Assembly (NCBI GenBank): GCA_047936785.1
Contig: CP176394.1
From: Acidaminobacterium chupaoyuni
GTDB lineage: Bacteria > Bacillota > Clostridia > Oscillospirales > Butyricicoccaceae
Strand: one strand, 5' to 3'
Length of the DNA stretch: 64,000 nt
Shown piece by piece: positions 33,591-41,091 of the stretch (its first letter is position 1; each line of letters opens with the position of its first letter). The translations under genes were made by a program, and so were the position numbers. The notes under the pieces are model-generated. The model was not told the DNA's origin, did not search any database, and was given only the letters and a program-made list of their open reading frames with translations.

Positions 33591-34180
33591 TCTGCGAATT
33601 TTCCGCTTTGTATTTTTATCTTGGGCAAAATAACGCCGAAACAGCCGCGATTTTGAGCGCGATAGGCTTTTTGCGTTTTTTCAAAAGATGACGCGTTTTG
33701 GCAAGATCCTCAAAAAGGCAAAATAAAGCGTTCAAAGAGAACAAAGCGATGATGGTGATTCAGTTTATGGAGGAAAACAAAAACACGACAGAGCAAAAAT
33801 TTCGGATAAAAAAATAACAGAAGCGCCATTACAAGCGATGAGCATTTCTGCCGCAAAGCCTATAGGAGACGCTTCTGTTGATAACAGTATATCCATAAAT
33901 GAAGAGAAAAGTCAAGACCGGAAACGGGAAAAATAACAGAAGCGAAGTTACAGAAAAAGGACATTTCTGTCGCTAATTCCGTAGGCAACGCTTCTGTTAA
34001 AAACAGTATATCCATAAAGAAAGAGAAAAGTCAAGATCGGAAACGGGAAAAACTTCCATGCAAATTGCGCGGAAGCAGCAGAAGCAAAGAGAAACGCAGA
34101 AAAATATTCCATGAGCGCGGAATTCGACCGGGAATATGCTTGCTGCTTAGATCATTAGCGTTGAGGAAGATTTTTTTATT
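33591..34180. other. mobile-element debris with tandem repeats
   Basis: There is no intact gene. A 22-codon fragment ends in TAA near 33817. Two 119-bp tandem repeats follow (33812-34050). At about 34090-34159 a short frame reads AEKYSMSAEFDREYACC before a stop, a signature resembling the segment EKYSMSIELSREY near the end of the pseudogene at 34584. The base composition is lower in GC than the flanking genes. Confidence 0.55.
33812..34050. repeat. two tandem 119-bp repeats with internal inverted arms
   Basis: AAATAACAGAAGCG begins each unit (33812 and 33931). Each unit carries ACAGAAGCG and CGCTTCTGT about 50 bases apart, then AACAGTATATCCATAAA and a conserved GAAACGGG end. The two units are nearly identical outside the loop. 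Confidence 0.85.
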
Positions 34181-34369
34181 TCATAGATGCTCAAATACTA
34201 ATGTTGCTTGTATTCTGTCACCACCCCCGAGCCCTTTGCTTCCCCCGTTTGATGTAGCGATAGTGTGCAGACGATATCCTTTTGCTGCCTGCTTGTTAAT
34301 GACATTTTCTAACTCTGTCTTATAATTTATTTGCTCAAAATGTCTCCCAGACAATAAGCGCCTGCCCAT
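34181..34369 (-). CDS. DUF4177-like small protein (possibly truncated)
   Basis: This 62-codon minus-strand frame ends with ELENVINKQAAKGYRLHTI, a Gly-rich loop and ATLVFEH, which resembles the DUF4177 pattern of an ELExxIN helix, GWRL-like strand and final LVFER strand. The family usually has an N-terminal strand that is not convincing here, so the gene may have lost its start. No clear ribosome site is present. It is embedded in mobile-element remains. Confidence 0.45.
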   Translation of the reverse strand: MGRRLLSGRHFEQINYKTELENVINKQAAKGYRLHTIATSNGGSKGLGGGDRIQATLVFEHL

Positions 34370-34583
34370 TGCTGATTTGACCGATCGGCAGAGGGCTTTT
34401 TGTTGTCACTTTGCAATTTTCTTCAAATTTATTATATTGGTAACTTCGCCGATATGATTTAGATTTCTTCTATTCGCCAACGCAGATATCACAAGGGTCA
34501 TCTTTCCCGTTTTCAATGCATTCATCTAAGGACGCAGAAAAGATTTCAGAAGACCGTGAAAGCGAAGGGCAATTCGGCGTGGA

Positions 34584-35759
34584 ATGATAACTGTTTCAAA
34601 AAACATGGCAAACCATGTTTTATTCGTTTTCAAGCATGAACTGACCCACAGCATTGAAGGCACGCAGGAATATGCAAAGCTGCAAAATCAGATCTTGAAA
34701 AGCCCGGAACTTTTGAACTTCGCACGGGAGCAGGGCGCGACCATTGGCGAACTTGCCAGAGCAAAGCTGCTGAGTTACGCCGAAAAAGGCGTGGAGCTGA
34801 CAGCCCCGGAAGCCATGCACGAAGTTGTGGCGGATTATATCGGCAGCAACCTTTTCACCGATGAAAAAAGCATTATGACGCTAGCGAGGGAAAACTGAAG
34901 CCTTGCAACCCGCATCTGGGATTTTTTGAAGGGGATGAAAACAAAGGTTTTCGGCACGCCGGAAAAACGCTGGGTGATGAAGGCCGAAGAACTTTACCGC
35001 AAGGCGCTGAAAGCCGCGCCGGAGATTGAAAGCAATGCGGCAACAGGATATAATGAAAAATATCAATTATTGCAAACTGATGAACGCAAGAAAAAGGATT
35101 CGCGCAATCACAAGTATTGGCACCCGGATTTAAAACAAGGCGAATGGGATTTATTGAACCGTGAAATGCATCGGCAACTGTCAGCTTCCAATAATATACT
35201 TGACAAAAACACCAAATGGCTATATTCCAGTGAAAAGGGAATGCGGGTTTTTGCCATTTATGGGGTTGGAGACGGAACGGATCCAACGCCGCTTTATGCG
35301 GTTGGCGGTGCAAATGCAGAAAGAAAATTCAAAAAACTTACACGCGGAATGGAGGCGTACAACAGTGGATCAGACGGAAGTGGAGCTGACGGAAGCAGAG
35401 AAACTTTTGATCAGATATTTGAAACTTTATCCAATCGGGAAGGGAGAAGCGATGGTGGTATTACTCCTAATGAACGAAGAAGATCAGGCAATGGAAATGT
35501 TGGAATATCTTTCGAAGCACGAGAAATTGACAAGCCAGCAGATTTTGGATCAAGCAAGGATGATCGCGGCGAAATAGGCGAAAAGGGCGGAGAAGCCCTT
35601 GATTCTAAGACGGATTTGCAAGAAAAATATTCCATGAGCATCGAATTGAGCCGGGAATATCGGGCTTTTCGGGGGATTTTGCGTTTTTTCTTAAAGGCGG
35701 CGCATTTTGGTTGCTTTTGGCGGCGCGGCATGGTAAGATACTCGAAACAGGAAAAATAA
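34584..35759 (+). pseudogene. large polyvalent protein (LPP) fragment from an integrative element, with an internal TGA stop
   Basis: One continuous reading frame is broken by a single in-frame TGA at 34896-34898. The first part carries a zincin-like motif KHELTHSIEGT (HExxH). After the stop the same frame resumes with ATRIWDFLKGMKTKVFGTPEKRW and MKAEELYRKAL. Towards the end it contains a Gly/Arg/Asp-rich linker and EKYSMS, all of the style of LPP proteins of Firmicutes phages and conjugative elements. Upstream coding sequence is missing. A second small frame (35365-35577) overlaps the linker. The part after the stop could be expressed from 34926 only if a start were used there, which I doubt. 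Confidence 0.65.
35365..35577 (+). CDS. small hypothetical protein overlapping the LPP pseudogene
   Basis: This 70-residue frame begins at GTG 35365 with GGAGG about 10 bases upstream (in AATGGAGGCG). The sequence is helical and acidic (EVELTEAEKLLIRYL, AMVVLLLMNEEDQAMEMLEYL, LTSQQILDQARMIAAK) and resembles small proteins often seen in Firmicutes phages and ICEs. It lies in a different frame from the LPP linker, which in this stretch is low complexity. I believe this frame is a real gene more than the linker is, but both could be coding. Confidence 0.55.
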   Translation: MDQTEVELTEAEKLLIRYLKLYPIGKGEAMVVLLLMNEEDQAMEMLEYLSKHEKLTSQQILDQARMIAAK

Positions 35760-35781
35760 GGATTCAAAAAGGGGAAAAGTC

Positions 35782-36288
35782 ATGCTGGAGCTGGTGAAGT
35801 TAAACCTTGAAAACTACCCGCTGGCGGTGGAAATGATGGAAGAATGGTGCGCCGCGGGTGAGCGCATTGTGCCGTCTGCCATCGCGAAAGAAGATTACCG
35901 GCAATTTGACCGTTATGTGAACAGCCTTGAATTGAAAGAGCCCACGCCCGGGCTGGTGGCGGATTCCACCTATTTTTGTCTGGATACCGCGCGGAACCGG
36001 TTCGTCGGCGCGGTGAATATCCGCCATGAGCTGAATGAAGCGCTGCTGCTCAACGGGGGGCATATCGGCGATGGCGTTCGACCCTCTGAAAGAAAAAAGG
36101 GCATCGGCACACAAATGGTGGCGCTGGCGCTGGAAGAATGCCGCCGGCTGCATCTGGACCAAGTGCTGATGGTATGCAGCCGCGAAAACATTGCTTCGGC
36201 CAAAACCATTTTGAAAAACGGCGGCGTTTTGGAAAACGAAGTGGAAGTGAACGGCGTTATGGAGCAGCGCTACTGGATCACCCTTTGA
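35782..36288 (+). CDS. GNAT-family acetyltransferase
   Basis: The 168-residue protein matches the GNAT fold. The acetyl-CoA loop is GVRPSERKKGIGTQMVALALEE near residues 95-115, preceded by FVGAVNIRHELNEALL and followed by LMVCSRENIASAKTILKNGG. The opening MLELVKLNLENYPLAVEMMEEW resembles the group of RimJ-like putative acetyltransferases. The ATG follows an AAAAGGGG site. The target is unknown. Confidence 0.85.
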   Translation: MLELVKLNLENYPLAVEMMEEWCAAGERIVPSAIAKEDYRQFDRYVNSLELKEPTPGLVADSTYFCLDTARNRFVGAVNIRHELNEALLLNGGHIGDGVRPSERKKGIGTQMVALALEECRRLHLDQVLMVCSRENIASAKTILKNGGVLENEVEVNGVMEQRYWITL

Positions 36289-36336
36289 ACCGCCTGCTGC
36301 CGCGGGCAAAGCGCAGGCAGCCGATAGAACACCGGG

Positions 36337-36376
36337 CGCCGGAGAAGGCTTCTTTTCCGGCGGCCGGCGTTTTTTA
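36337..36376 (+). terminator. terminator after the GNAT gene
   Basis: GCCGG-type stem-loops (CGCCGGA...TCCGGCG) end in six T. Confidence 0.6.
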
Positions 36377-36529
36377 TGCCCGCGGGCGGCTGACGGCCGG
36401 GCGGCGCAAAAAAAGAATCCGCCGCCTTTGTAAAATCGAGCATTTTTACTTGCGGAAAACGGCGGTTTATGATATGATTCAGCATGTTAATGGGCTGCTT
36501 TTTCGAGGAAAGGGCCCGCGATCCTGCAA

Positions 36530-36631
36530 CAGGATAAAGGGGAGTAAGTGGCGCGGGATCTCTGCGCTGCGCGGTGTCGTCATCACGGCGTTATGCCCGG
36601 GGCCGCGCGTTTTAACTGAGACCTTTATCGT
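36530..36631 (+). ncRNA. yybP-ykoY (Mn2+) riboswitch aptamer
   Basis: The leader contains AAGGGGAGTAAG near its 5' end, TCGTCATCAC, GCCCGG and CTGAGACCTTTATC near its 3' end, in the order of the yybP-ykoY motif. P1 forms between GATAAAGG (36533-36540) and CCTTTATC (36622-36629). Its 3' strand is also the 5' arm of a terminator (36622-36660), so ligand binding would prevent termination. The family senses Mn2+. It precedes a sodium-pump decarboxylase beta-subunit gene. Confidence 0.88.
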
Positions 36632-36660
36632 GGTTTTCGGCCACGGTAAGGGGCTTTTTT
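36622..36660 (+). terminator. riboswitch-controlled terminator
   Basis: CCTTTATCGTGG pairs with CCACGGTAAGGGG and is followed by CTTTTTT. The first arm overlaps the 3' side of aptamer stem P1, making the two structures mutually exclusive. Confidence 0.8.
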
Positions 36661-36694
36661 GTGTAAGCCGTAATTTAATGTGAGGTGGGGTAGT

Positions 36695-37828
36695 ATGAAT
36701 TTCTTTAGCACTTTTGGGCACTTGTTTTCCAATCTGGGGAACATGGAATGGAAAATGATCGTGATGTGGGCCATCGGCGCGCTTCTGATCTATCTGGCCA
36801 TCGGCAAAAAAATGGAACCGGGCCTGCTTTTGCCGATGGGCTTCGGCGCGATTCTGGTGAATCTGCCGCTTTCGGGCGCCATTACGCAGGGCGCGGTGGA
36901 AGGGCCCATCACAACGCTGTTTCAGGCGGGCATGTCCAATGAACTTTTCCCGCTGCTGCTGTTCATCGGCATCGGCGCGATGATCGATTTCGGGCCGCTG
37001 CTGCAAAAGCCGTGGCTGATGCTGTTTGGCGCGGCGGCGCAGTTCGGCATCTTTTTCACTTTCTTTGTGGCGGGGTTTTTCTTTGCCCCCAACGACGCGG
37101 CTTCCATCGCCATCATCGGCGCGGCCGACGGCCCCACGGCCATCTTCGTGGCCAATGTGCTGAAATCGGGCTATCTGGGCGCCATTATGGTGGCTGCCTA
37201 CAGCTATATGGCGCTGGTGCCCATCGTTCAGCCGCCGGTCATCCGCATGGTGACCACCAAAAAAGAACGCGCCATCCGTATGCCTTATCACAGCAAGGAT
37301 GTCACCAAAACCACGCGCATCCTGTTCCCGATTCTGGTGACCGTGGTGGCGGGCATCGTGGCCCCCGCCAGCGTGGCGCTTGTGGGCTTTTTGATGTTCG
37401 GCAACCTGCTGCGCGAATGCGGCGTTCTGAATTCGCTTTCTGAAACGGCGCAGAATGTGCTGGCGAACCTCATCACCATCGTTCTGGGGCTCACCGTGGC
37501 CAGCCAGATGACGGCCGATCGCTTCGTGCGGTGGGATACGCTGCTGATTCTGGGCATGGGCCTCATCGCCTTCGTGTTTGATACCGTGGGCGGCGTGCTG
37601 TTTGCCAAACTCATCAACCTGTTTTTGCCCGCGGGCAAAAAGCTCAACCCCATGATCGGCGCGGCGGGCATTTCCGCCTTCCCCATGAGCGGCCGCGTGG
37701 TCAACCAGATGGGTCTTAAAGAAGATAAGCAGAACTTTTTGCTGATGTATTCGATCAGTGTCAATGTTTCGGGCCAGATCGCTTCGGTGATCGCGGGCGG
37801 CCTGCTGCTGACGCTGATGGGCGTTTAA
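36695..37828 (+). CDS. sodium-ion-translocating decarboxylase beta subunit (OadB/GcdB/MmdB type)
   Basis: The 377-residue protein has about ten membrane helices and the family's pore motifs, including IGAADGPTAIF near 143-153 and FPMSGRVVNQMG near 326-337. Beta subunits of oxaloacetate, malonate, methylmalonyl-CoA and glutaconyl-CoA decarboxylases pump Na+ with the free energy of decarboxylation. The alpha (carboxyltransferase) and biotin-carrier subunits are not in the window. I chose ATG 36695 with GAGGTGGGG upstream. It follows a Mn2+ riboswitch and precedes a tiny gamma-like gene. Confidence 0.9.
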   Translation: MNFFSTFGHLFSNLGNMEWKMIVMWAIGALLIYLAIGKKMEPGLLLPMGFGAILVNLPLSGAITQGAVEGPITTLFQAGMSNELFPLLLFIGIGAMIDFGPLLQKPWLMLFGAAAQFGIFFTFFVAGFFFAPNDAASIAIIGAADGPTAIFVANVLKSGYLGAIMVAAYSYMALVPIVQPPVIRMVTTKKERAIRMPYHSKDVTKTTRILFPILVTVVAGIVAPASVALVGFLMFGNLLRECGVLNSLSETAQNVLANLITIVLGLTVASQMTADRFVRWDTLLILGMGLIAFVFDTVGGVLFAKLINLFLPAGKKLNPMIGAAGISAFPMSGRVVNQMGLKEDKQNFLLMYSISVNVSGQIASVIAGGLLLTLMGV

Positions 37829-37846
37829 GGGGAGGTGACGATCGAT

Positions 37847-37978
37847 ATGCTGCATGCAGATTCTTGGATGATCACTCTGCCGGCCATGGTGACCGGAATG
37901 ATCGGTATTTTTCTGGTGATCGCGGTTATTATGGGTTCGGTCTATCTTCTCAATTATCTCACGGGAAGAAAACAATAA
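37847..37978 (+). CDS. small OadG-like decarboxylase gamma subunit
   Basis: The 43-residue protein has a short N-terminal head (MLHADSWMITLPAM) and one membrane segment from about residue 15 to 38 (TGMIGIFLVIAVIMGSVYLL), ending in a basic tail GRKQ. Its size, single helix and position directly after the beta subunit match OadG-type gamma subunits, which bind the complex together. A GGGGAGGTG site lies 10 bases before the ATG. It has the look of a true gene despite its length; the paralogue identity is not certain. Confidence 0.75.
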   Translation: MLHADSWMITLPAMVTGMIGIFLVIAVIMGSVYLLNYLTGRKQ

Positions 37979-38015
37979 CCCGCGCTTACCGGCGCATTTT
38001 CTGAAAAAATGATTG

Positions 38016-38053
38016 AAGGGCGTCGCCGTTTCTAAAACGGCGGCGCCCTTTTT
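38016..38053 (+). terminator. intrinsic terminator after the pump genes
   Basis: GGGCGTCGCCGTTT pairs with AACGGCGGCGCCC and is followed by five T. Confidence 0.85.
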
Positions 38054-38260
38054 CGTGTCGGGTTCGCTTTTTCCGGCCCCATCAATTTTCGGGTTCTTTC
38101 TGTCACGGCGCCCGAAAAGGTATGAGGGGAACCGGCGGGGCAGCATGCAGCGGCTGCCGGCAGAAACGCGCCGCAGGCGGCGTGATGCTGCCGGATTTCA
38201 GAGGGGCGTTCCGGCCCCATCGGATAAGGCGGCGGTGCATGGGGGCAGCACGGTTCGCCC

Positions 38261-39676
38261 CTACCGGCGCTTTTTCGCGATATGGATGGCAAGGCCTTCT
38301 AAATCTTCCACCGCTTCGGTGACGGCTTCGCCGAAGGTGGGGTGGGGGCGGATGACCGCGGCCAGCTGGGCGGGGCTTAAGCGGTTGACGATGGCGGTGG
38401 AAAGCTCGTTGACCAGATCGGTGGCGCGGGCGCACATCAGCTGAGCGCCCAGCAGGCGGTTTTCTTCTTCATCATAGATCACCTTGATGAAGCCGCGGTC
38501 TTGCAGCGAGAGCATGGATTTTCCGTTGCCCATCATCGAAAACTTGCCCACTTTGACGGGGCGGCCCTGTTCTTTGGCCTGTTCTTCCGTCAGGCCCACC
38601 GAAGCGATCTCGGGGCTGGTGTAGATGCAGTCGGGGATCACATCCAGGCGGATGGAAGGTTCTTTGCCCAGCATGGCTTCCACGGCGCAGATGCCCTGAG
38701 CAGAGGCCACATGGGCCAGCTGAACCCCCGGGATCACATCGCCGATGGCATAGATATTGGGGTGATTGGTGCGGAAAGAGCCATCCACCAAAATCGCGCC
38801 TTTTTCATCGCGATCAACAGAAAACCCTTCGCCGAACAGCCCCGCCGTGTTGGGGCTTCTGCCCGCCGCCAGCAAAACGCAGTCGCCGCTGACTTTTTCG
38901 AAGGTTTCGCCTTCCAGATACCAGCAATCGAGCCCGCCGTTTTCGCCGGGGGTGATCTTTTTCAGGCGGGCTTTGGTATAAAACTGCACGCCGCGCTTTT
39001 TGAGGATCATGGTCAGGTTCTGGGCCACCTCTTTATCTACCTTGGGCAGAATGCGGTCGCGCGAAGCCATCACGGTGACCTGTTTGCCCAAAGCGTTATA
39101 AAGCGAGGCGAATTCCATGCCGATGACGCCCGCGCCCGCCACGATCAGATGCTCGGGCATCCGGGTGAGATCCAGCAGTTCATCGCTGGTGATGACGCCC
39201 GGCAGATCCATGCCCTCCACAGGCGGGTTTGAAGGCACGCTGCCCGTGGCGATGAGCACATGCTCGGCCGTCAGGCGAAGGGCTTCGCCTTCGGCGGGGG
39301 TGAAAAGAACGGTGTGTTCATCGAGAATGGTGCCTGTGCCAGCCAGCTGGGCCACGCCGTCGCTTTTGAAAAGCTGTTCCACACCGCCGCGCAGCTTTGC
39401 CACCACCTCGTTTTTGCGATCCTGCATTTTGGCGGCGTCATAAGAAAGCTCTGCGGCGTGGAGCCCCAGCGTTTCGAAATTGGCCGAGGCTTCGTGATAA
39501 AGCTCGGCCGCATGCAGCAGAGATTTGGTGGGGATGCAGCCGCGGTTGAGGCAGGTGCCGCCCACTTCGCGGTTTTCGATCACGGCGGTTTTCAGCCCCA
39601 GCTGGGCCGCGCGGATGGCCGCCACATAGCCGCCGGGGCCCGCGCCGATGACGATCAGTTGATAAGTGGTTTCCAT
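38261..39676 (-). CDS. lpdA: dihydrolipoyl dehydrogenase
   Basis: The 471-residue flavoprotein has the FAD motif VIGAGPGGYVAAIRAAQ, the redox-active disulfide GGTCLNRGCIPTK, an NAD-binding motif IVAGAGVIGMEFA near 180 and the C-terminal active-site HPTFGEA. It reoxidises the lipoyl group of the glycine-cleavage H protein, whose genes lie just upstream on the same strand. It is separated from lplA by 404 bases and a terminator, so it probably has its own promoter. The ATG follows AGGAGG at 12 bases. Confidence 0.95.
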   Translation of the reverse strand: METTYQLIVIGAGPGGYVAAIRAAQLGLKTAVIENREVGGTCLNRGCIPTKSLLHAAELYHEASANFETLGLHAAELSYDAAKMQDRKNEVVAKLRGGVEQLFKSDGVAQLAGTGTILDEHTVLFTPAEGEALRLTAEHVLIATGSVPSNPPVEGMDLPGVITSDELLDLTRMPEHLIVAGAGVIGMEFASLYNALGKQVTVMASRDRILPKVDKEVAQNLTMILKKRGVQFYTKARLKKITPGENGGLDCWYLEGETFEKVSGDCVLLAAGRSPNTAGLFGEGFSVDRDEKGAILVDGSFRTNHPNIYAIGDVIPGVQLAHVASAQGICAVEAMLGKEPSIRLDVIPDCIYTSPEIASVGLTEEQAKEQGRPVKVGKFSMMGNGKSMLSLQDRGFIKVIYDEEENRLLGAQLMCARATDLVNELSTAIVNRLSPAQLAAVIRPHPTFGEAVTEAVEDLEGLAIHIAKKRR

Positions 39677-40080
39677 AGATCAAAAATCCTCCTGTTTGCT
39701 GCCCGCAAGGGGCGGTGTGGTGAAAAACAGCGTTACTGATGCGGGGAAGCGCGCCGCAAGGGCGCGCAGATCGAACCAAAACAGACCCGCGGCGGCGCAG
39801 GGAAGAGGGGAAAACGCGCCGCGCCATCGGGCCGCATACGAAGCTCACAGAGGGGCGGGGCGGCAGAAGAAGGCGCCGAGTGAAAGCGCCCGCTTTGAGA
39901 GAAACCGCGGCAGCCCATGTGAGGGGAAAAAGATAACAGGGCACGGTTCGGCGGGAGCAAACCCGCGCGAATAGCCCGAGAGAAAGCAAAAATCACAGGG
40001 CGGTTTGAAAAAGCCCCGCCCACAACGCAAAACAGCGAGGGAAGCGCCCCTCGCTGCCGGGCGCCAAAGGCGCACGCAAA
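39677..40080. other. non-coding spacer between lplA and lpdA
   Basis: The first 330 bases upstream of lpdA hold no convincing gene, repeat or riboswitch. The terminator of lplA lies at 40028-40056. The frames visible here lack ribosome sites. Confidence 0.5.
40028..40056 (-). terminator. terminator after lplA
   Basis: On the minus strand CAGCGAGGG pairs with CCCTCGCTG around a six-base loop, followed by TTTTGCG. Confidence 0.7.
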
Positions 40081-41091
40081 TCAAAAGTTTTGCTGCGATA
40101 ACAGTTCATCCAGATCGCGCAAAACGGTTTCATCGGCTTCATAGCCCAGTTCCGGGCAGAGGGCCAGCCCCTTGAGGCTTTGGCGCAGCAGGGCGCTCTG
40201 ATAGGGCAGGCCGCGCCATTTTTCGGGCAGCTTTTTGAAGAAATCGCTATCCATCGCGTCGGAATAAACCTCGGCATGGGTGATGATGCCGCTGTTGACG
40301 GAAAGGCAGATCTGCACCCCGCCCCACGGGAATCGCGCGGTGAAAGTGTGGTCGAAGGGCAGCTTTTTGCCAAATTTCCAATCCCAAGAGGAATATTTAT
40401 CTGTTAAATTCCTTAATGTATTTTCTTCAAAGGTTTCAAAGGCCAATTTTTCGGGCGCCGCGCCATATTCTTCGCCCAGGGCATCCGCCAGACGCAGGCG
40501 CATTTCTTCGGCGGTGATGGCGGGGCAGAATTCGGTGAGATTGGCCACGCGGGCGGCCACCGAAGCCACGCCCTTCGAGCGCAGCTTTTCCTGAGAAACA
40601 TTCAGATAACGCGAAAGGTTCGCCATATCCACCGAAAGCAGCAAAGTGCCGTGATGATAGGCGGTGTCGCCGCGGCGGAAAAACGCGTTGCCCGAAAATT
40701 TGCGCCCTTCGATCAGAATATCGTTGCGGCCGGTGCGCTCCACTTCCAAACCATAAGAAGCCACGGCGCGGGCGATCACGCGGCATTGCCGCGTCACATC
40801 ATATTCTTCGCGGGGCACAAGAAAGGTGAAATTCAAATTGCCCAGATCATGGAACACGGCGCCGCCGCCGGAAAGGCGGCGGGCAAGATGCCCGCCTTCC
40901 TCTTCCAGCTGCTTGACGCGGCATTCCTGCCAGGCATTCTGGTTTTGGCCGATCACCACGGTCTGGCGGTTCTGCCAGAGATAAAGGGTGATGACGCCGG
41001 GCCGAACCTGATCGAGCAGATATTCTTCCAGCGCCAGATTTTCATAAGGGTTGGTGGAACGGGCCACCACAAGCTGTGTTTTTTCGATCAT
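40081..41091 (-). CDS. lplA: lipoate--protein ligase
   Basis: The 336-residue protein matches LplA: N-terminal catalytic domain with RRLSGGGAVFHDLGNLNFTF near residues 70-92, the ANLSRYLNVS segment, and an accessory C-terminal domain. It attaches lipoate to the H protein encoded two genes upstream. Its ATG overlaps the gcvPB stop (ATGA), so the gene is coupled to the glycine cleavage operon. Confidence 0.93.
   Translation of the reverse strand: MIEKTQLVVARSTNPYENLALEEYLLDQVRPGVITLYLWQNRQTVVIGQNQNAWQECRVKQLEEEGGHLARRLSGGGAVFHDLGNLNFTFLVPREEYDVTRQCRVIARAVASYGLEVERTGRNDILIEGRKFSGNAFFRRGDTAYHHGTLLLSVDMANLSRYLNVSQEKLRSKGVASVAARVANLTEFCPAITAEEMRLRLADALGEEYGAAPEKLAFETFEENTLRNLTDKYSSWDWKFGKKLPFDHTFTARFPWGGVQICLSVNSGIITHAEVYSDAMDSDFFKKLPEKWRGLPYQSALLRQSLKGLALCPELGYEADETVLRDLDELLSQQNF

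Noticed and set aside
33812..34050. CRISPR array
   Set aside because: Only two tandem units of 119 bases with near-identical content; there is no alternation of constant repeats and variable spacers and no cas genes.
34926..34990. Independent gene starting at TTG/ATG after the TGA
   Set aside because: The sequence upstream of it continues in the same frame as the preceding fragment, so a nonsense mutation explains it better than a separate start.
36479..38146. A 555-codon minus-strand frame opposite the decarboxylase beta subunit
   Set aside because: His/Arg/Gln-rich shadow of a hydrophobic gene; the plus strand carries a recognisable membrane protein and riboswitch.
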